64,000 nucleotides of DNA from Frigoriglobus tundricola (GCF_013128195.2 NZ_CP053452.2:6758001-6822000); one strand, 5' to 3'. Shown: positions 50,605 to 59,717, numbered from the stretch's first letter. Notes: generated by a model from the letters alone, not told the origin. A program made the numbers and translations.

Positions 50605-51147
50605 TCAGCCCGATTTGCGCCGCGCGAGGAACTGCCGCCACTTATCCGCGGGGACCGCCGTCGCCGCCGGCGGGCGCGCCCCGTGATAGACAGCCCGCCG
50701 TTCCGTGGGGAGGTCCTCCCACTCCGGCTCGTCGGGGTCGAACGCGGCCCGCGCCGGCAGGGTCACCTCGCTGCCGTTCTCGCTCTCGGCCTGCGGCAAC
50801 TCCTCGACCCGCATCGCCCGCGCGTCGGCGCTGGCCGTGGTGCGGAACGTGCCCCCGTTGCGGAGCCGGATCGCTTCCCGGTGGCACCGCGACCGCACCT
50901 CCGTCGAGGCCCAGCCCCGGAACAGCCCGTGCAGGTCGCCGCCCGGGGGCAGCCGCTTCTCGTCGAAGCGGTACGATAGCTCGACGAGGGCCTCGAGCGC
51001 CACGCCCTCCAGCTCCATCTCCTCCTGGGAGCCGCAGACGAAGCCGTAGTCCTCGCGGACCCCGCGGGCGATGCCCTTGGCCCAGGGCGTGAGGGCCTCC
51101 AGATCGAGCGTGAGCGGACCGGCGTCCGGACCGGGCTTGCGGCGCAT
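50605..51147 (-). CDS. Sigma-factor-like DNA-binding protein
   Basis: 180 residues. A helical region (about 12-90) shows the rhythm of sigma-70 region 2: Glu-Gly-Val-Ala-Leu-Glu-Ala-Leu-Val-Glu-Leu, then Tyr-Arg-Phe-Asp-Glu-Lys, then a Trp-Ala-Ser-Thr-Glu-Val-Arg-Ser-Arg helix. The distal part is acidic and has no region-4 helix-turn-helix that I can see. The start at 51147 is the first Met followed by Arg-Arg-Lys. It could direct transcription of phage genes, perhaps at the recurrent upstream motif; this is a hypothesis. Confidence 0.4.
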   Translation of the reverse strand: MRRKPGPDAGPLTLDLEALTPWAKGIARGVREDYGFVCGSQEEMELEGVALEALVELSYRFDEKRLPPGGDLHGLFRGWASTEVRSRCHREAIRLRNGGTFRTTASADARAMRVEELPQAESENGSEVTLPARAAFDPDEPEWEDLPTERRAVYHGARPPAATAVPADKWRQFLARRKSG

Positions 51148-51251
51148 GGGGTGGCCCCTTGGGGAAGCGGATACCCCATTGTAGCGCGAGGGCCGGTACG
51201 CCACATGGGCGTTCAACCGGGCCGAGGCGCCGCGGCACCAGTGCCCGGGAA

Positions 51252-52103
51252 TCACTTCTGTGCCCCCACCTTCGCCGCGACGGCGTCGGCCAGAACGACC
51301 AGCTCGCGCGCCTTCACGATCACGTCCAGGTGCATCGGGGTCGGTATCGGCCCGCGTTTACCCGTCCGGGCCACCAGGTCCTCCCGCACCGCCCCTTCGG
51401 CCCCGCGCCCGTACCCCGAGGACAGGACCCCGAGCAGCACCACCGGCCAAGTTTCCGCCTCCTCCTCTTTGAAGCTCGTGCGGCTCAGCACCACGACCGG
51501 CGCCCCGGAACTGCCGTAGGACGCGGCGGCATCGATCAGGATCTCGGCCCGCCCGCGGAAATCGACCCGGGGGTGGGTCGCGATGGTGCCCCGGCGGAAC
51601 ACGGGGAAGCTGTTCACCCGGTCCCACACCCCATCGGGGTAACCGATCAGTTGCACCTCTTCGCCCGAGTCCATTTTCGCCAGGGCCTCGTCCGACGGGA
51701 TGACCTGCGTGGTCTCGAAGAAGGTGGCGTACACGTCCTCGGCCACCTTCTGGATCGCGGCGTGGACGACGTCATAGGGCAGTGCGCAAAGGTCGACGTC
51801 GGGGTTGGGGTGCGGGACCCATTTCGATTCGAAGTCGTCGATCTCCAGGGGCACCGAGCCGGCTGAGACGACCTGGCCGCTGGCCGTCACCCGCCGCGGC
51901 CGGTGAACGTAGAGCGTTCCCTTGTTCACCCCTCCAACGACGTGCCGGTTCGACACCAGCATGCGCACTTTCGAGTTGTCCTCGAACCGGTGGGCCAGGA
52001 AAAAGCTCGTCCCGCTGATTTCCTCCCCGGTGGCGAGCTGACCGGCGATGCGCACCGTGGAATACATCATGCGCTCGTTGATCGTCATCGGCTTTGCAAG
52101 CAC
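51252..52103 (-). CDS. Trypsin-like serine protease
   Basis: 283 residues from a GTG start with AGGAG upstream. The S1 triad is visible: Val-Ser-Asn-Arg-His-Val (His), Pro-Asp-Val-Asp-Leu-Cys-Ala (Asp) and Ser-Tyr-Gly-Ser-Ser-Gly-Ala-Pro (Ser). No signal peptide is seen, so it should act in the cytoplasm. Cytoplasmic trypsin-like proteases are common sensors or effectors in bacterial antiphage systems. A role here is not shown, though its position beside a sigma-like gene at the prophage edge makes it worth attention. Confidence 0.7.
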   Translation of the reverse strand: MLAKPMTINERMMYSTVRIAGQLATGEEISGTSFFLAHRFEDNSKVRMLVSNRHVVGGVNKGTLYVHRPRRVTASGQVVSAGSVPLEIDDFESKWVPHPNPDVDLCALPYDVVHAAIQKVAEDVYATFFETTQVIPSDEALAKMDSGEEVQLIGYPDGVWDRVNSFPVFRRGTIATHPRVDFRGRAEILIDAAASYGSSGAPVVVLSRTSFKEEEAETWPVVLLGVLSSGYGRGAEGAVREDLVARTGKRGPIPTPMHLDVIVKARELVVLADAVAAKVGAQK

Positions 52104-52419
52104 GATCTGTTCTCCTGATAGGGCCTTCGTGCTTCTTCCACCCAACGGGTGCGCCCGCGCCCGGACCGCCGTGTTGCAACTGCGGTGCCGCTCGTCGCCG
52201 CTCGTCGCCGGCCCGATCTCCTCCCGCCCCTGGGTGTCGCGGGTCGAGATGCTCGGGGCGGAGATGCGTCCACCACCTGACCCTTTCTCGTAACCCTTCC
52301 GCACCGGATGCGTAGCCCCGAAGGTCCGTTTGATCTCGACCCGCGGGAGACGCGCGAACCTTCCAACGAAACAGGCCGGGGATCGGTCCCCGGCCTGCTC
52401 ACACCGACCGCCGCCGGTT
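52104..52419. other. Intergenic region with a degenerate CTCGTCCC-type palindrome
   Basis: About 316 bp with no supportable gene. A diverged member of the ATCTCGTCCC palindrome family (about 52216-52255) is the only visible structure. Confidence 0.45.
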
Positions 52420-52662
52420 TCACCCGGCCGTCCCGACCGATGCCCCGTGGATCTCGGTCGCCAGGTCCGACGCGTCCCGCAGCGCCTCGCCCGTCTTCGT
52501 GTTGAGCCGCTGTCCGTCCACCTCGACCGTGAACTCGCCCTTGCTGCCGTCCACGACCTTCACGTTCAGGTTCGGGTCGGCCCGCAACTCGGTCACGAGC
52601 TGATCGGTGTGGCTGCCGATGGTCTGGCACACCGGGCAGCGGCGAATGGTGACGGTCCGCAT
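52420..52662 (-). CDS. Small CxxC thioredoxin-fold protein (Rdx/SelW-like)
   Basis: 80 residues; GGAGGA fixes the start at 52662. An N-terminal strand leads to Arg-Cys-Pro-Val-Cys, a CxxC active site. A helix, a strand, and Gly-Glu-Phe-Thr-Val-Glu-Val-Asp-Gly then follow. That order matches the Rdx (selenoprotein-W-like) group, thought to be redox or metal-handling proteins. No selenocysteine codon is present. Confidence 0.6.
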   Translation of the reverse strand: MRTVTIRRCPVCQTIGSHTDQLVTELRADPNLNVKVVDGSKGEFTVEVDGQRLNTKTGEALRDASDLATEIHGASVGTAG

Positions 52663-52777
52663 GGTCGTTCCTCCGTTACAGAGCGGGCAATGGGCGCCCC
52701 CACAGTTTGCAACATCGGTGCCACCGGCGCGGCATTTGCGGCCGGTCGGCTGTCGGTACTTCCCACGAGGACCAGTC

Positions 52778-53272
52778 ATGACCACGGCTCCCGAGATCAA
52801 GCTCCACGACCTGCTCGCCGAGTTCGGCACCGCGATGCTCGTCACCCGGACCGGCGAGGGCCAGCTCCGTGCGCGGCCCATGGCGCTGGCCGAACTGGAA
52901 CCGGACGGCACGCTCTGGTTCCTCACCGACCGCCACTCCGCCAAGGTGGACGAACTGGGCCGCGATCCGCACGTCGGCGTCACGATGCAGTCTCAGACCC
53001 GGTTCGTTTCGGTCAGCGGGCGGGCCGCGCCGGTCGAGGACCGGGAGCGGGTGTCGCGCCTGTGGAAGCTCGAGTGGAAGGTGTGGTTCCCCGGCGGTCC
53101 GGACGACCCGAACCTCGTGCTGCTTCGCGTAAGCGTTGACGCGGGTGAGTACTGGGACAACGGCGGGACCGGCGGCCTCAAGTACCTGTTCGAAGCGGGC
53201 AAGGCCCTGCTCACCGGCTCGCGCCCGAACGTCGAGGGCGACGCGAAGATCCACGGCAAGGTGAGCCGGTAG
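52778..53272 (+). CDS. Pyridoxamine 5'-phosphate oxidase-family protein (general stress type)
   Basis: 164 residues. It shows the FMN-binding split-barrel pattern of general stress protein 26-like proteins: Leu-Val-Thr-Arg-Thr-Gly near residue 22, Arg-Ala-Arg-Pro-Met-Ala, Leu-Trp-Phe-Leu-Thr-Asp, then Val-Ser-Val-Ser-Gly-Arg-Ala. GAGG lies upstream of the ATG at 52778. It is probably a flavin-binding stress enzyme. Host gene. Confidence 0.8.
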   Translation: MTTAPEIKLHDLLAEFGTAMLVTRTGEGQLRARPMALAELEPDGTLWFLTDRHSAKVDELGRDPHVGVTMQSQTRFVSVSGRAAPVEDRERVSRLWKLEWKVWFPGGPDDPNLVLLRVSVDAGEYWDNGGTGGLKYLFEAGKALLTGSRPNVEGDAKIHGKVSR

Positions 53273-53397
53273 TCCGGCCCGTTGCGCGCGGTTCAGCCGG
53301 CACCCGGAACGACGCGCTCGTACCGCCGTTCAAAGGAACGGCGTTTGCAGATCTCGTACCCACCCGCCGTTGGCGGTGTCTCTTTTCTCATACATGA

Positions 53398-53517
53398 CCC
53401 CGGTGAGTCCGTCCGGTATTCGGCTCGTGGCACAGGCTTTCGAGCCTGTGCTTCAAGGCACACAGGCTCGAAAGCCTGTGCCACGAAAACAGACACTCTC
53501 GGCGGGTTCGTGTTTCA
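53398..53517. repeat. Palindromic MITE-like element, copy 3
   Basis: Perfect 25-bp arms at 53426-53450 and 53461-53485, nearly identical to copy 1. The flanks contain the same GTCCGGT and GAAAACAG extensions. It lies in the 285-bp gap before the sorbosone-dehydrogenase-like gene. Confidence 0.88.
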
Positions 53518-53557
53518 GGTGCATTCCCAACGGCCCCCAACGCTCCGGACACACTTC

Positions 53558-54766
53558 ATGCGCGCCATCCTGATTCTCGCTCCGATCACGCTCCCCGTCC
53601 TCATGGCTCGGCCCGAGCCGCCGAAACTGCCGAAGCCCTTCGAGACGCCGTCGGTGGTCAACCGTGCCAAGGTGATCGGCTGGCCCGAGGGGCGCACGCC
53701 CAAGGCCCCGCCGGGGTTCACGGTGACTCCGTTCGCCGCCGACGTGGAGACGCCGCGCTGGTTCCACCAGTTGCCCAACGGCGACGTTCTTGTGTCCGAG
53801 GCCCGCACGGTTGCCAAGAAGAAGGACGACGAGACCAAGGCGGAGGGCTCCCCGAACCGGGTGTCGTTGTACCGCGACGGCAAGAAGCACGTCCTGCTCA
53901 AGGGCCTGAACCAGCCCTTCGGCATGGCCCTGCGCGGCGACCGGTTGTTCGTCGGGGTCACGGACGGGGTTCTTTCTTTCCCCTATGAGACGGGGGCCAC
54001 GGCGATCACCGCCGGGCCGATCCGCGTCACGTCGTTGCCGGCGGGCGGGTATAACAACCACTGGACCCGCAACGTGCTGTTCGACGCCAGGGGGGAGAAG
54101 CTGTACGTCACGGTCGGGTCGGGCAGCAACGTGGGGGAGAACGGGATCGCCAACGAGATGCTCCGGGCCAACGTGTTGCAAATGAACCCGGACGGCACGG
54201 CGCTGCGCGTGTTCGCGTCGGGGCTGCGGAACCCGGTCGGGCTCGCGTGGCAGCCGCAGTCGGGCCGGCTCTGGACTGCGGTCAACGAGCGCGACGAGCT
54301 GGGCGACGAACTGGTGCCCGACTACCTGGCGGCGATCGAGGACGGCCAGTTCTACGGGTGGCCGTGGTACTACTTCGGCAAGAACGAGGACCCGCGCCGC
54401 AAGGGCGAGCGCCCGGACCTCGCGGGCAAGGTGGTGGTGCCTGACCTGGCGCTGGGCTCGCACACGGCGTCGCTGGGGCTGGCGTTCTGTCCGGCGAAAG
54501 GGTTCGGCGAGAAGTACCAGGGCGGTGCGTTCATCGGCCAGCACGGGTCGTGGAACCGTTCGAGCTTCGTGGGCTACCGTGTGGCGTTCGTCCCCTTCAA
54601 GAACGGCAAGCCGGCGGGCGAACCCGAGGACTTCCTCACGGGGTTCGTGGCCAACGACAAGGAGGTGTACGGCCGACCGGTGGGGGTCGCGTTCCTGGCC
54701 GACGGCTCACTGCTCGTGGCCGACGACGCGGGCAATCGCGTCTGGCGCGTGACCCGGGACCGCTGA
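53558..54766 (+). CDS. Sorbosone dehydrogenase-like (PQQ/beta-propeller) enzyme
   Basis: 402 residues. A signal-like N-terminus is followed by a six-bladed propeller with Gly-Phe-Thr-Val-Thr-Pro-Phe and Arg-Trp-Phe-His-Gln-Leu-Pro-Asn-Gly. The Asn-His-Trp-Thr-Arg-Asn and Asn-Pro-Val-Gly-Leu-Ala blocks and a distal Gly-Gln-His-Gly-Ser-Trp-Asn-Arg are typical of glucose/sorbosone dehydrogenases. The His residues may hold PQQ. The substrate is unknown, probably a sugar or sugar acid in the periplasm. Confidence 0.88.
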   Translation: MRAILILAPITLPVLMARPEPPKLPKPFETPSVVNRAKVIGWPEGRTPKAPPGFTVTPFAADVETPRWFHQLPNGDVLVSEARTVAKKKDDETKAEGSPNRVSLYRDGKKHVLLKGLNQPFGMALRGDRLFVGVTDGVLSFPYETGATAITAGPIRVTSLPAGGYNNHWTRNVLFDARGEKLYVTVGSGSNVGENGIANEMLRANVLQMNPDGTALRVFASGLRNPVGLAWQPQSGRLWTAVNERDELGDELVPDYLAAIEDGQFYGWPWYYFGKNEDPRRKGERPDLAGKVVVPDLALGSHTASLGLAFCPAKGFGEKYQGGAFIGQHGSWNRSSFVGYRVAFVPFKNGKPAGEPEDFLTGFVANDKEVYGRPVGVAFLADGSLLVADDAGNRVWRVTRDR

Positions 54767-55909
54767 TGGCCTGGGAACCGTGCCGCCCCGCGTCATCACT
54801 TCGAACGCCCCCGACCCGTTCGTAGCTTCCGAGTACCGTTTGCAACTTTTTGCTTTAATCCGATATCGGGAAAGGATTAACGGCGAAACGGCGTTCATCC
54901 CGATCTCGTCCCGCCCCTGGGTCACGAACGGGGACGAGATCTTCAGGGCCGAGATGCCGCGTGCCGCACTCCCCTCTCGTCCCCCGTTCGTGACCCAGGG
55001 GTGGGACGAGATGTTTCAGGGCTGCGGGGTCGGTATTGTGTCGCGGTTGGGTTGTGCCAACTCATGGCAGGGAAGGTGGTTACGCGCAGGGGTGTTATCG
55101 CGCGGACCCCTTCGGGATCTCGTCCCCGTCGCTGGAGTGGTCGGCGCGGACACACTCGGTCACTCGCGCTGGGAGTTGCCCCCTTCCATTTGGAGTCGGT
55201 GGCGGGCGTCACTCGCGGAGCGAGTGACCTACTTTGCTACGCCCGACTCCGGATCGGTGCTTCGCTCGTCGGGCGGGGGAGGGCCGGACACGGATCGGAC
55301 GAAGGCGAGCGGCGGGGCACGGGACGTGTTACCGGTGGGTTGCACCTCTCCGCCCCGCACATCTCGTCCCCGTTCGTGACCCAGGGGTGGGACGAGATGT
55401 TTCAGGGCTGCGGGGTCGGTATTGTGTCGCGGTTGGGTTGTGCTAACTCATGGCAGGGAAGGTGGTTACGCGCAACCTCGTCGTCGCGTGGACCCCTTCG
55501 GGATCTCGTCCCCGTCGCTGGAGTGGTCGGCGCGGTCAGACTCGGCCATTCGCGCTGTGAGTTGGACCCTTCCATTTGGGGTCGGTGGCGGGCGTCACTC
55601 GCGGAGCGAGTGACCTACTTTGCTACGCCCGACTCCGGATCGGTGCTTGGCTCGTTGGGCGGGTGACCTGACGACATCCCTTGTCCGCGAGCGTCCCGGA
55701 CGGTCCTCCCGCCCAAGCCGAACCCGGTCGAGAAGCTGGAAAAGCTTTTACAGGAACGACTTGCTGAACGACTTGCAGACAGATCACTCGTGTCGAGAGG
55801 GTTGGTGTTACGGGGGTAACACGTTCGCGCCCTCCACGAACGGCGCCGTCGGCTTGCACGCCCGGCCGGCGCGTGATAACCTCCCGCACCCTGTGGAGGT
55901 CCAACTTCG
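54767..55909. other. Gene-free region occupied by large repeats
   Basis: The stretch between the dehydrogenase and the PEP-CTERM gene has no convincing gene. It holds a CTCGTCCC palindrome at 54903-54941 and two roughly 300-bp direct repeats (54983-55280 and 55368-55665). The remainder up to 55909 is unremarkable. Confidence 0.7.
54983..55665. repeat. Two tandem copies of a ~300-bp repeat (units A and B)
   Basis: Each copy begins CCCGTTCGTGACCCAGGGGT, passes through GGACGAGATGTTTCAGGG, and ends GACTCCGGATCGGTGCTT. Each contains the perfect hairpin TCACTCGC/GCGAGTGA with a GGA loop. The spacing between unit starts is 385 bp. Short open frames inside are translations of the repeat and not genes. 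Confidence 0.85.
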
Positions 55910-56685
55910 ATGCGCGGACGCTACTTCCTTGCGGCCCTCGTCCCGGTCCTGGTCGCCACGCCGGCCCCGGCCGGGCCGATCGCCGTCTTCACCGAAGTGT
56001 ATCAGGTCAACGGCAGCAGCAGCAGCAACGAGATTCCCGTGTCCGGGCTGGGGAGCTGGGCGCGCATCACCAACGGGGGCGGCGGTCTGGACCCCGTCGT
56101 CACCGTGCCGGCCGCTCAGACCGGCGCCAGCCAGTTGGTCGTCGGGTTCTGGCCGGTCATCGGGTTCCGCGACCCGGCCCAGTACGCGGCCGAGCGGGGG
56201 GGCCGGCCTTAACGTTCCGGGACACCCCGGTCCGGCTCTACACCGAGGTGTGGGACGGTCCGTACGGTGGCTCCGGGGTGCAGGTCCAGCGGGCGTTCGT
56301 TGACGCCACCGTCTCGGGCCGGGTGGGCACCGAGGCGGGGCAGACCGCGGTCGACTGGCGGTTCGTCGCCCCGGCGGCGCAGGTCCAGTTCAATGACGGC
56401 ACGGTCGTGACCGTCACCTACCAGGCGCTCGCCGAGCCCGACAGCCTGCCGCTGATCGCGTTCGATGACGGGTCGCCGAGCGTCGGCCCCACGGGCTCGT
56501 TCGCGTCGGTTCTTGATGCGGAGGTCACCGTCGCGTGGCCGGCGGGCGAGCCGGGCGGGCCGGGCGTGGCCGCGACACCCGAGCCCGCGACCGGTCTGCT
56601 GCTGGCCGGGTTCGCGCTGTGCGGCGCGGCCGTTCGCGGCCGGAACACCTGGCGCGCGTGTCCACACGGGGTCCCGGCACGATAA
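55910..56685 (+). pseudogene. PEP-CTERM protein, frameshifted in a G7 run
   Basis: A signal peptide (Phe-Leu-Ala-Ala-Leu-Val-Pro-Val-Leu-Val-Ala) is followed by a beta-rich extracellular domain. A C-terminal Pro-Glu-Pro-Ala-Thr motif, a hydrophobic helix and a basic end define a PEP-CTERM sorting signal (exosortase/EpsH system). The frame breaks at 56196-56202: after G7 the neighbouring frame continues the protein to 56685. One more G restores it. It is either a real mutation or a homopolymer error. Confidence 0.75.
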
Positions 56686-56810
56686 GTCCGGCTGAGTCGC
56701 TGAATCGTAGCCCCTACCCCCGGTCATGAGCGAACAAGCGAGCGCTCCAAATGGGAACGAGAACGCGGTCTCCCCGCCGGGTCGGCGTCTCTCCGCTGCG
56801 CCGATCTCGT

Positions 56811-57327
56811 CCCCATTCGTGACCCAGGGGTGGGACGAGACCTTTCGGGGCAGTAGGGCCGCGCGTTCGTCGCCGTCGAGTTGCGCTAACGTGTTGAAGG
56901 GTCGATGGTTCTGTGCGAGGACGCGGTCAATCGGACCCCTTCGGGATCTCGTCCCCGCCGCGAGTGTGGTCGGCGTAGGCAGACTCGGCCATTCGCGCTG
57001 GGAGTTGGACCCTCCATTTGGGGTCGGTGGCGGGTGTCACTCGCGGAGCGAGTGACCTACTTTGTGACACCCGACTCCGGATCGGACACAGGCGAGGGGC
57101 GGGGCAGGGGACGTGTTACCGCCGGGTCGCGCCTCTCCGTCCCGCCGATCTCGTCCCCGTTCGTGACCCAGGGGTGGGACGAGACGTGTCGGGGCTCGGG
57201 GGCGGCGTGTTCATCGCGCCCGAGGTGCGCTAACATGTTGCGGGGCCGGTGGTTACGTGCGGGGCCGCGGTCAAGCGGACCCCCTTGGGATCTCGTCCCC
57301 GCCGCGGGTGCGGTCGGCGCGGTCAGA
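56811..57327. repeat. Two further copies of the ~300-bp repeat (units C and D)
   Basis: Unit C (56811-57090) and unit D (57157-57327) match units A/B in the CTCGTCCC blocks. Unit C also keeps the TCACTCGC/GCGAGTGA hairpin. Unit D is cut short where the SDR gene ends. The two pairs flank the PEP-CTERM gene on both sides. The rest of 56686-57322 holds no gene. Confidence 0.85.
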
Positions 57328-58072
57328 CCATGCCGCCGTTGGCGCGGATGTTCTGCCCGGTCACCCACCGCGCATCTTCGCTGGCCAGGAACGCCACCAC
57401 GTCGGCGATGTCGCCGGGCTGCCCCAGCCGGCCCAGCGCCGCCGCGCGGGCGAACTGCTGCTTCTGCTCCTCGGTTTTGCCCGCCCCGAACAGCTCGGTA
57501 TCGACCGGTCCCGGCGACACCACGTTTACCGTGATGCCCTTCGGGCCGAGTTCCCGCGCCAGAACGAAGCTGAACTGCTCCACGGCCCCCTTCGAGGCAA
57601 CGTAAGCCGCGTACCCCGGCAGCGTGACCGCCCGGCCGGTCGTGGACGACGACAGGTTGATGATCCGCCCGCCCGCGGCCATCCGCTTTGCCGCCTCTTG
57701 GCAGCAGAAGAACGCGCCTTTCACGTTCACCCCGAACAGCTGGTCGAACTCGTCTTCCCCGACGTCCGCGAGCGGCTTCGTGAACATCACCCCGGCGTTG
57801 TTCACCAGCACGTCGAGCCGGCCGAACGCCTCGAGGCACGCGCCGAACAGGCGGCGTACGTCGGCGACCTTGCTCACGTCGGCCTGAACCGCGATCGCCC
57901 GGCCGCCGCCGTTCTCGATCGCGGCGACGGTTTCCTGAGCCTGCGCGGCGCTCCCGGCGAAGTTCACGACGACCGCCGCGCCGTCCCGGGCCAGCCGCAG
58001 CGCAATGGCCCGCCCGATGCCCCGCGACGCCCCCGTCACCAGAGCGACCTTGCCCGCCAACTCGTGCGCCAT
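57323..58072 (-). CDS. Short-chain dehydrogenase/reductase (SDR)
   Basis: 249 residues. It has the classical SDR pattern: Thr-Gly-Ala-Ser-Arg-Gly-Ile-Gly near the N-terminus (NAD(P) binding), Asn-Asn-Ala-Gly-Val, a catalytic Ser in Asn-Leu-Ser-Ser-Ser, the Tyr-x-x-x-Lys pair in Tyr-Val-Ala-Ser-Lys, and the Pro-Gly-Pro-Val C-terminal turn. It resembles 3-oxoacyl-ACP reductases and glucose dehydrogenases, but the substrate is not specified by the sequence. AGG lies upstream of the ATG at 58072. Confidence 0.92.
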   Translation of the reverse strand: MAHELAGKVALVTGASRGIGRAIALRLARDGAAVVVNFAGSAAQAQETVAAIENGGGRAIAVQADVSKVADVRRLFGACLEAFGRLDVLVNNAGVMFTKPLADVGEDEFDQLFGVNVKGAFFCCQEAAKRMAAGGRIINLSSSTTGRAVTLPGYAAYVASKGAVEQFSFVLARELGPKGITVNVVSPGPVDTELFGAGKTEEQKQQFARAAALGRLGQPGDIADVVAFLASEDARWVTGQNIRANGGMV

Positions 58073-58179
58073 GTGAACCTCCGCGTGCGAGAACCGGTGC
58101 CGCGTGCCCGGCACGCGGCCGGGTCGTGGACCGGCACCCGCGCATTTTAGGCGCGGTCGAACCCGGAGGCGCGGTCGGT

Positions 58180-58240
58180 GGTACCGGCGCGGAGTGGGGT
58201 GCAACCGCGGTGCGAGCGCATCACACCCCGCGCCGGTACC
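58180..58240. repeat. Inverted repeat GGTACCGGCGCGG
   Basis: GGTACCGGCGCGG at 58180-58192 and its inverse at 58228-58240. It lies in the 335-bp gap between divergent genes and probably forms a hairpin. The gap shows no gene. Confidence 0.55.
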
Positions 58241-58407
58241 CGCGCAAGTCGCGCGGAGGGATGATATTCATACGATCTTCACTTGGCGTGGCATTCTTCA
58301 ACTGGGAAGGTTGTCGGTTGTGGGGCCGGCAGTCCGCGGTGAGTGCCCGACCCCCTCCCGCGCCGGTACTCTTCCCCGCGCGGTGCTTCTCCCTCCTGGA
58401 GTGGATC

Positions 58408-59091
58408 ATGACCTCGCACGTGTCTGGCGCCTTTCGGATCCTGGTCGCGGTCGGCGCGCTCGCCTGTGCGGCGGGCAACGCCGGTGCGCAGCTCAAGAAG
58501 CCGACGCCGGAGCAGATCGATAAGGACATCAAGGCGGTGGTGGCGGGCGGGAACGGCCGCACCTTCGCCCTCAAGCGGCTGGGGGAGTACGAGGCCCCGC
58601 TCGAGGACAAGCAGAAGGAAGTCGCCGAACTGCTGATGAAACTGGTCAAGGACAGCAAGGACTATAACGCCTGTCGGTCGCTGGCCGTCTGGGCCACCGA
58701 CACCGAGCTGAAGGCCCTCATCGAGTTCCTCGACACGGGCGACATTTCCAAGGCCGCCGTCTACGTGTACAGCAAGAAGAAGTACCCGGCGGCGGCGAAG
58801 GCGCTGGCCGCCCGCCTCGCGGACGGGGCCAAGGATTACAAGGTTCTGACCGAGGCCCTCGTCCTCCAAGGGTCCGAAGCGGAAGACGACGTCATCCCGT
58901 ACCTGTCCGAGACCAAGAAGCCGTCACAGAAGTTCGCGCTCGAAATCCTCACGAAAGTGGGGACCAAGAAGAGCCTGGACCCGCTCAACAAACTGGTCGC
59001 GAGTTCGAAGGACGGGGGCGTCGTCACGCCCGCGAAGCAGGCCATCAAGAAGATCGAGGAGCGCGAGAAGGGGGACAAGAAGAAGGAGTGA
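58408..59091 (+). CDS. Secreted HEAT-repeat-like protein
   Basis: 227 residues. A signal peptide (Leu-Val-Ala-Val-Gly-Ala-Leu-Ala-Cys-Ala-Ala-Gly) precedes an all-helical domain. Paired helices (Leu-Ala-Ala-Arg-Leu, then Val-Leu-Thr-Glu-Ala-Leu) resemble HEAT/armadillo units, and the tail is highly basic and Lys/Glu-rich. The function is unknown; HEAT solenoids usually bind proteins. Start chosen from the signal peptide. Confidence 0.7.
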   Translation: MTSHVSGAFRILVAVGALACAAGNAGAQLKKPTPEQIDKDIKAVVAGGNGRTFALKRLGEYEAPLEDKQKEVAELLMKLVKDSKDYNACRSLAVWATDTELKALIEFLDTGDISKAAVYVYSKKKYPAAAKALAARLADGAKDYKVLTEALVLQGSEAEDDVIPYLSETKKPSQKFALEILTKVGTKKSLDPLNKLVASSKDGGVVTPAKQAIKKIEEREKGDKKKE

Positions 59092-59201
59092 CCCGCCGGG
59101 AGCGACGAGCCACAGCCGAACAAGGGCGTTGCTCCGGCGCTCCCCGCCGGGTAGGATCGGCCCGTTACCCGTCCGTTCGGCACCAGGAGGGCGCGCGGCC
59201 G

Positions 59202-59687
59202 ATGTTCGACGACCCGGCGTTCTACTGGATAGTCATGGCCGGGTTAGCGGTCGGGGTCGCGCTTCTGACTTGGTGGCAAGACTTCGATGGCATCCGGTCG
59301 GACCGGGAGTACCAGCACCGCACCCGTAAGCGAGAGCGCCTGACGGGTGCGGAGTTCTTCACTCGCTTCTACGCGGAGAGCGGGATTCCGGCCGAACTGG
59401 TTGTGGCGTTCCGGGACTTCCACGCGGGATACTGGGGCGAAGAGCCCGCGCTGCTGCGGCCCGAGGATGATTTGTTTCGGGTCCATGCCGGGGCCGACTG
59501 TGCGGGCTGGGCCGCCGAGGTTCAGACGCGGTTCGGGGTCGTGGTCCCGGAGCGCGTGCCGCCCGAGCTGTGGGCCGTTGTGCCGGTACACGAGCCGACG
59601 TTCGACACCGTTCTTCGGTACATTCGCGCGGTGCGAGACCTGCAAAGGGCCGCCGAACCTCGCGCCGCACCGGACCCGGTCAAGTGA
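59202..59687 (+). CDS. Hypothetical membrane-anchored protein
   Basis: 161 residues. An N-terminal transmembrane helix (about 8-24, Trp-Ile-Val-Met-Ala-Gly-Leu-Ala) is followed by an Arg-rich stop-transfer stretch. A compact acidic alpha/beta domain follows with Phe-Gly-Val-Val-Val-Pro and Val-Pro-Pro-Glu-Leu-Trp. I do not recognise the family. It precedes the LRR gene by 30 bp. Confidence 0.6.
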   Translation: MFDDPAFYWIVMAGLAVGVALLTWWQDFDGIRSDREYQHRTRKRERLTGAEFFTRFYAESGIPAELVVAFRDFHAGYWGEEPALLRPEDDLFRVHAGADCAGWAAEVQTRFGVVVPERVPPELWAVVPVHEPTFDTVLRYIRAVRDLQRAAEPRAAPDPVK

Positions 59688-59717
59688 TTCGTTCGTTCGC
59701 AACGAGGGCTCGACGCG

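Noticed and set aside
55001-55666. Open frames inside the ~300-bp repeats
   Set aside because: All are translations of the repeat in different phases, with no consistent start or domain.
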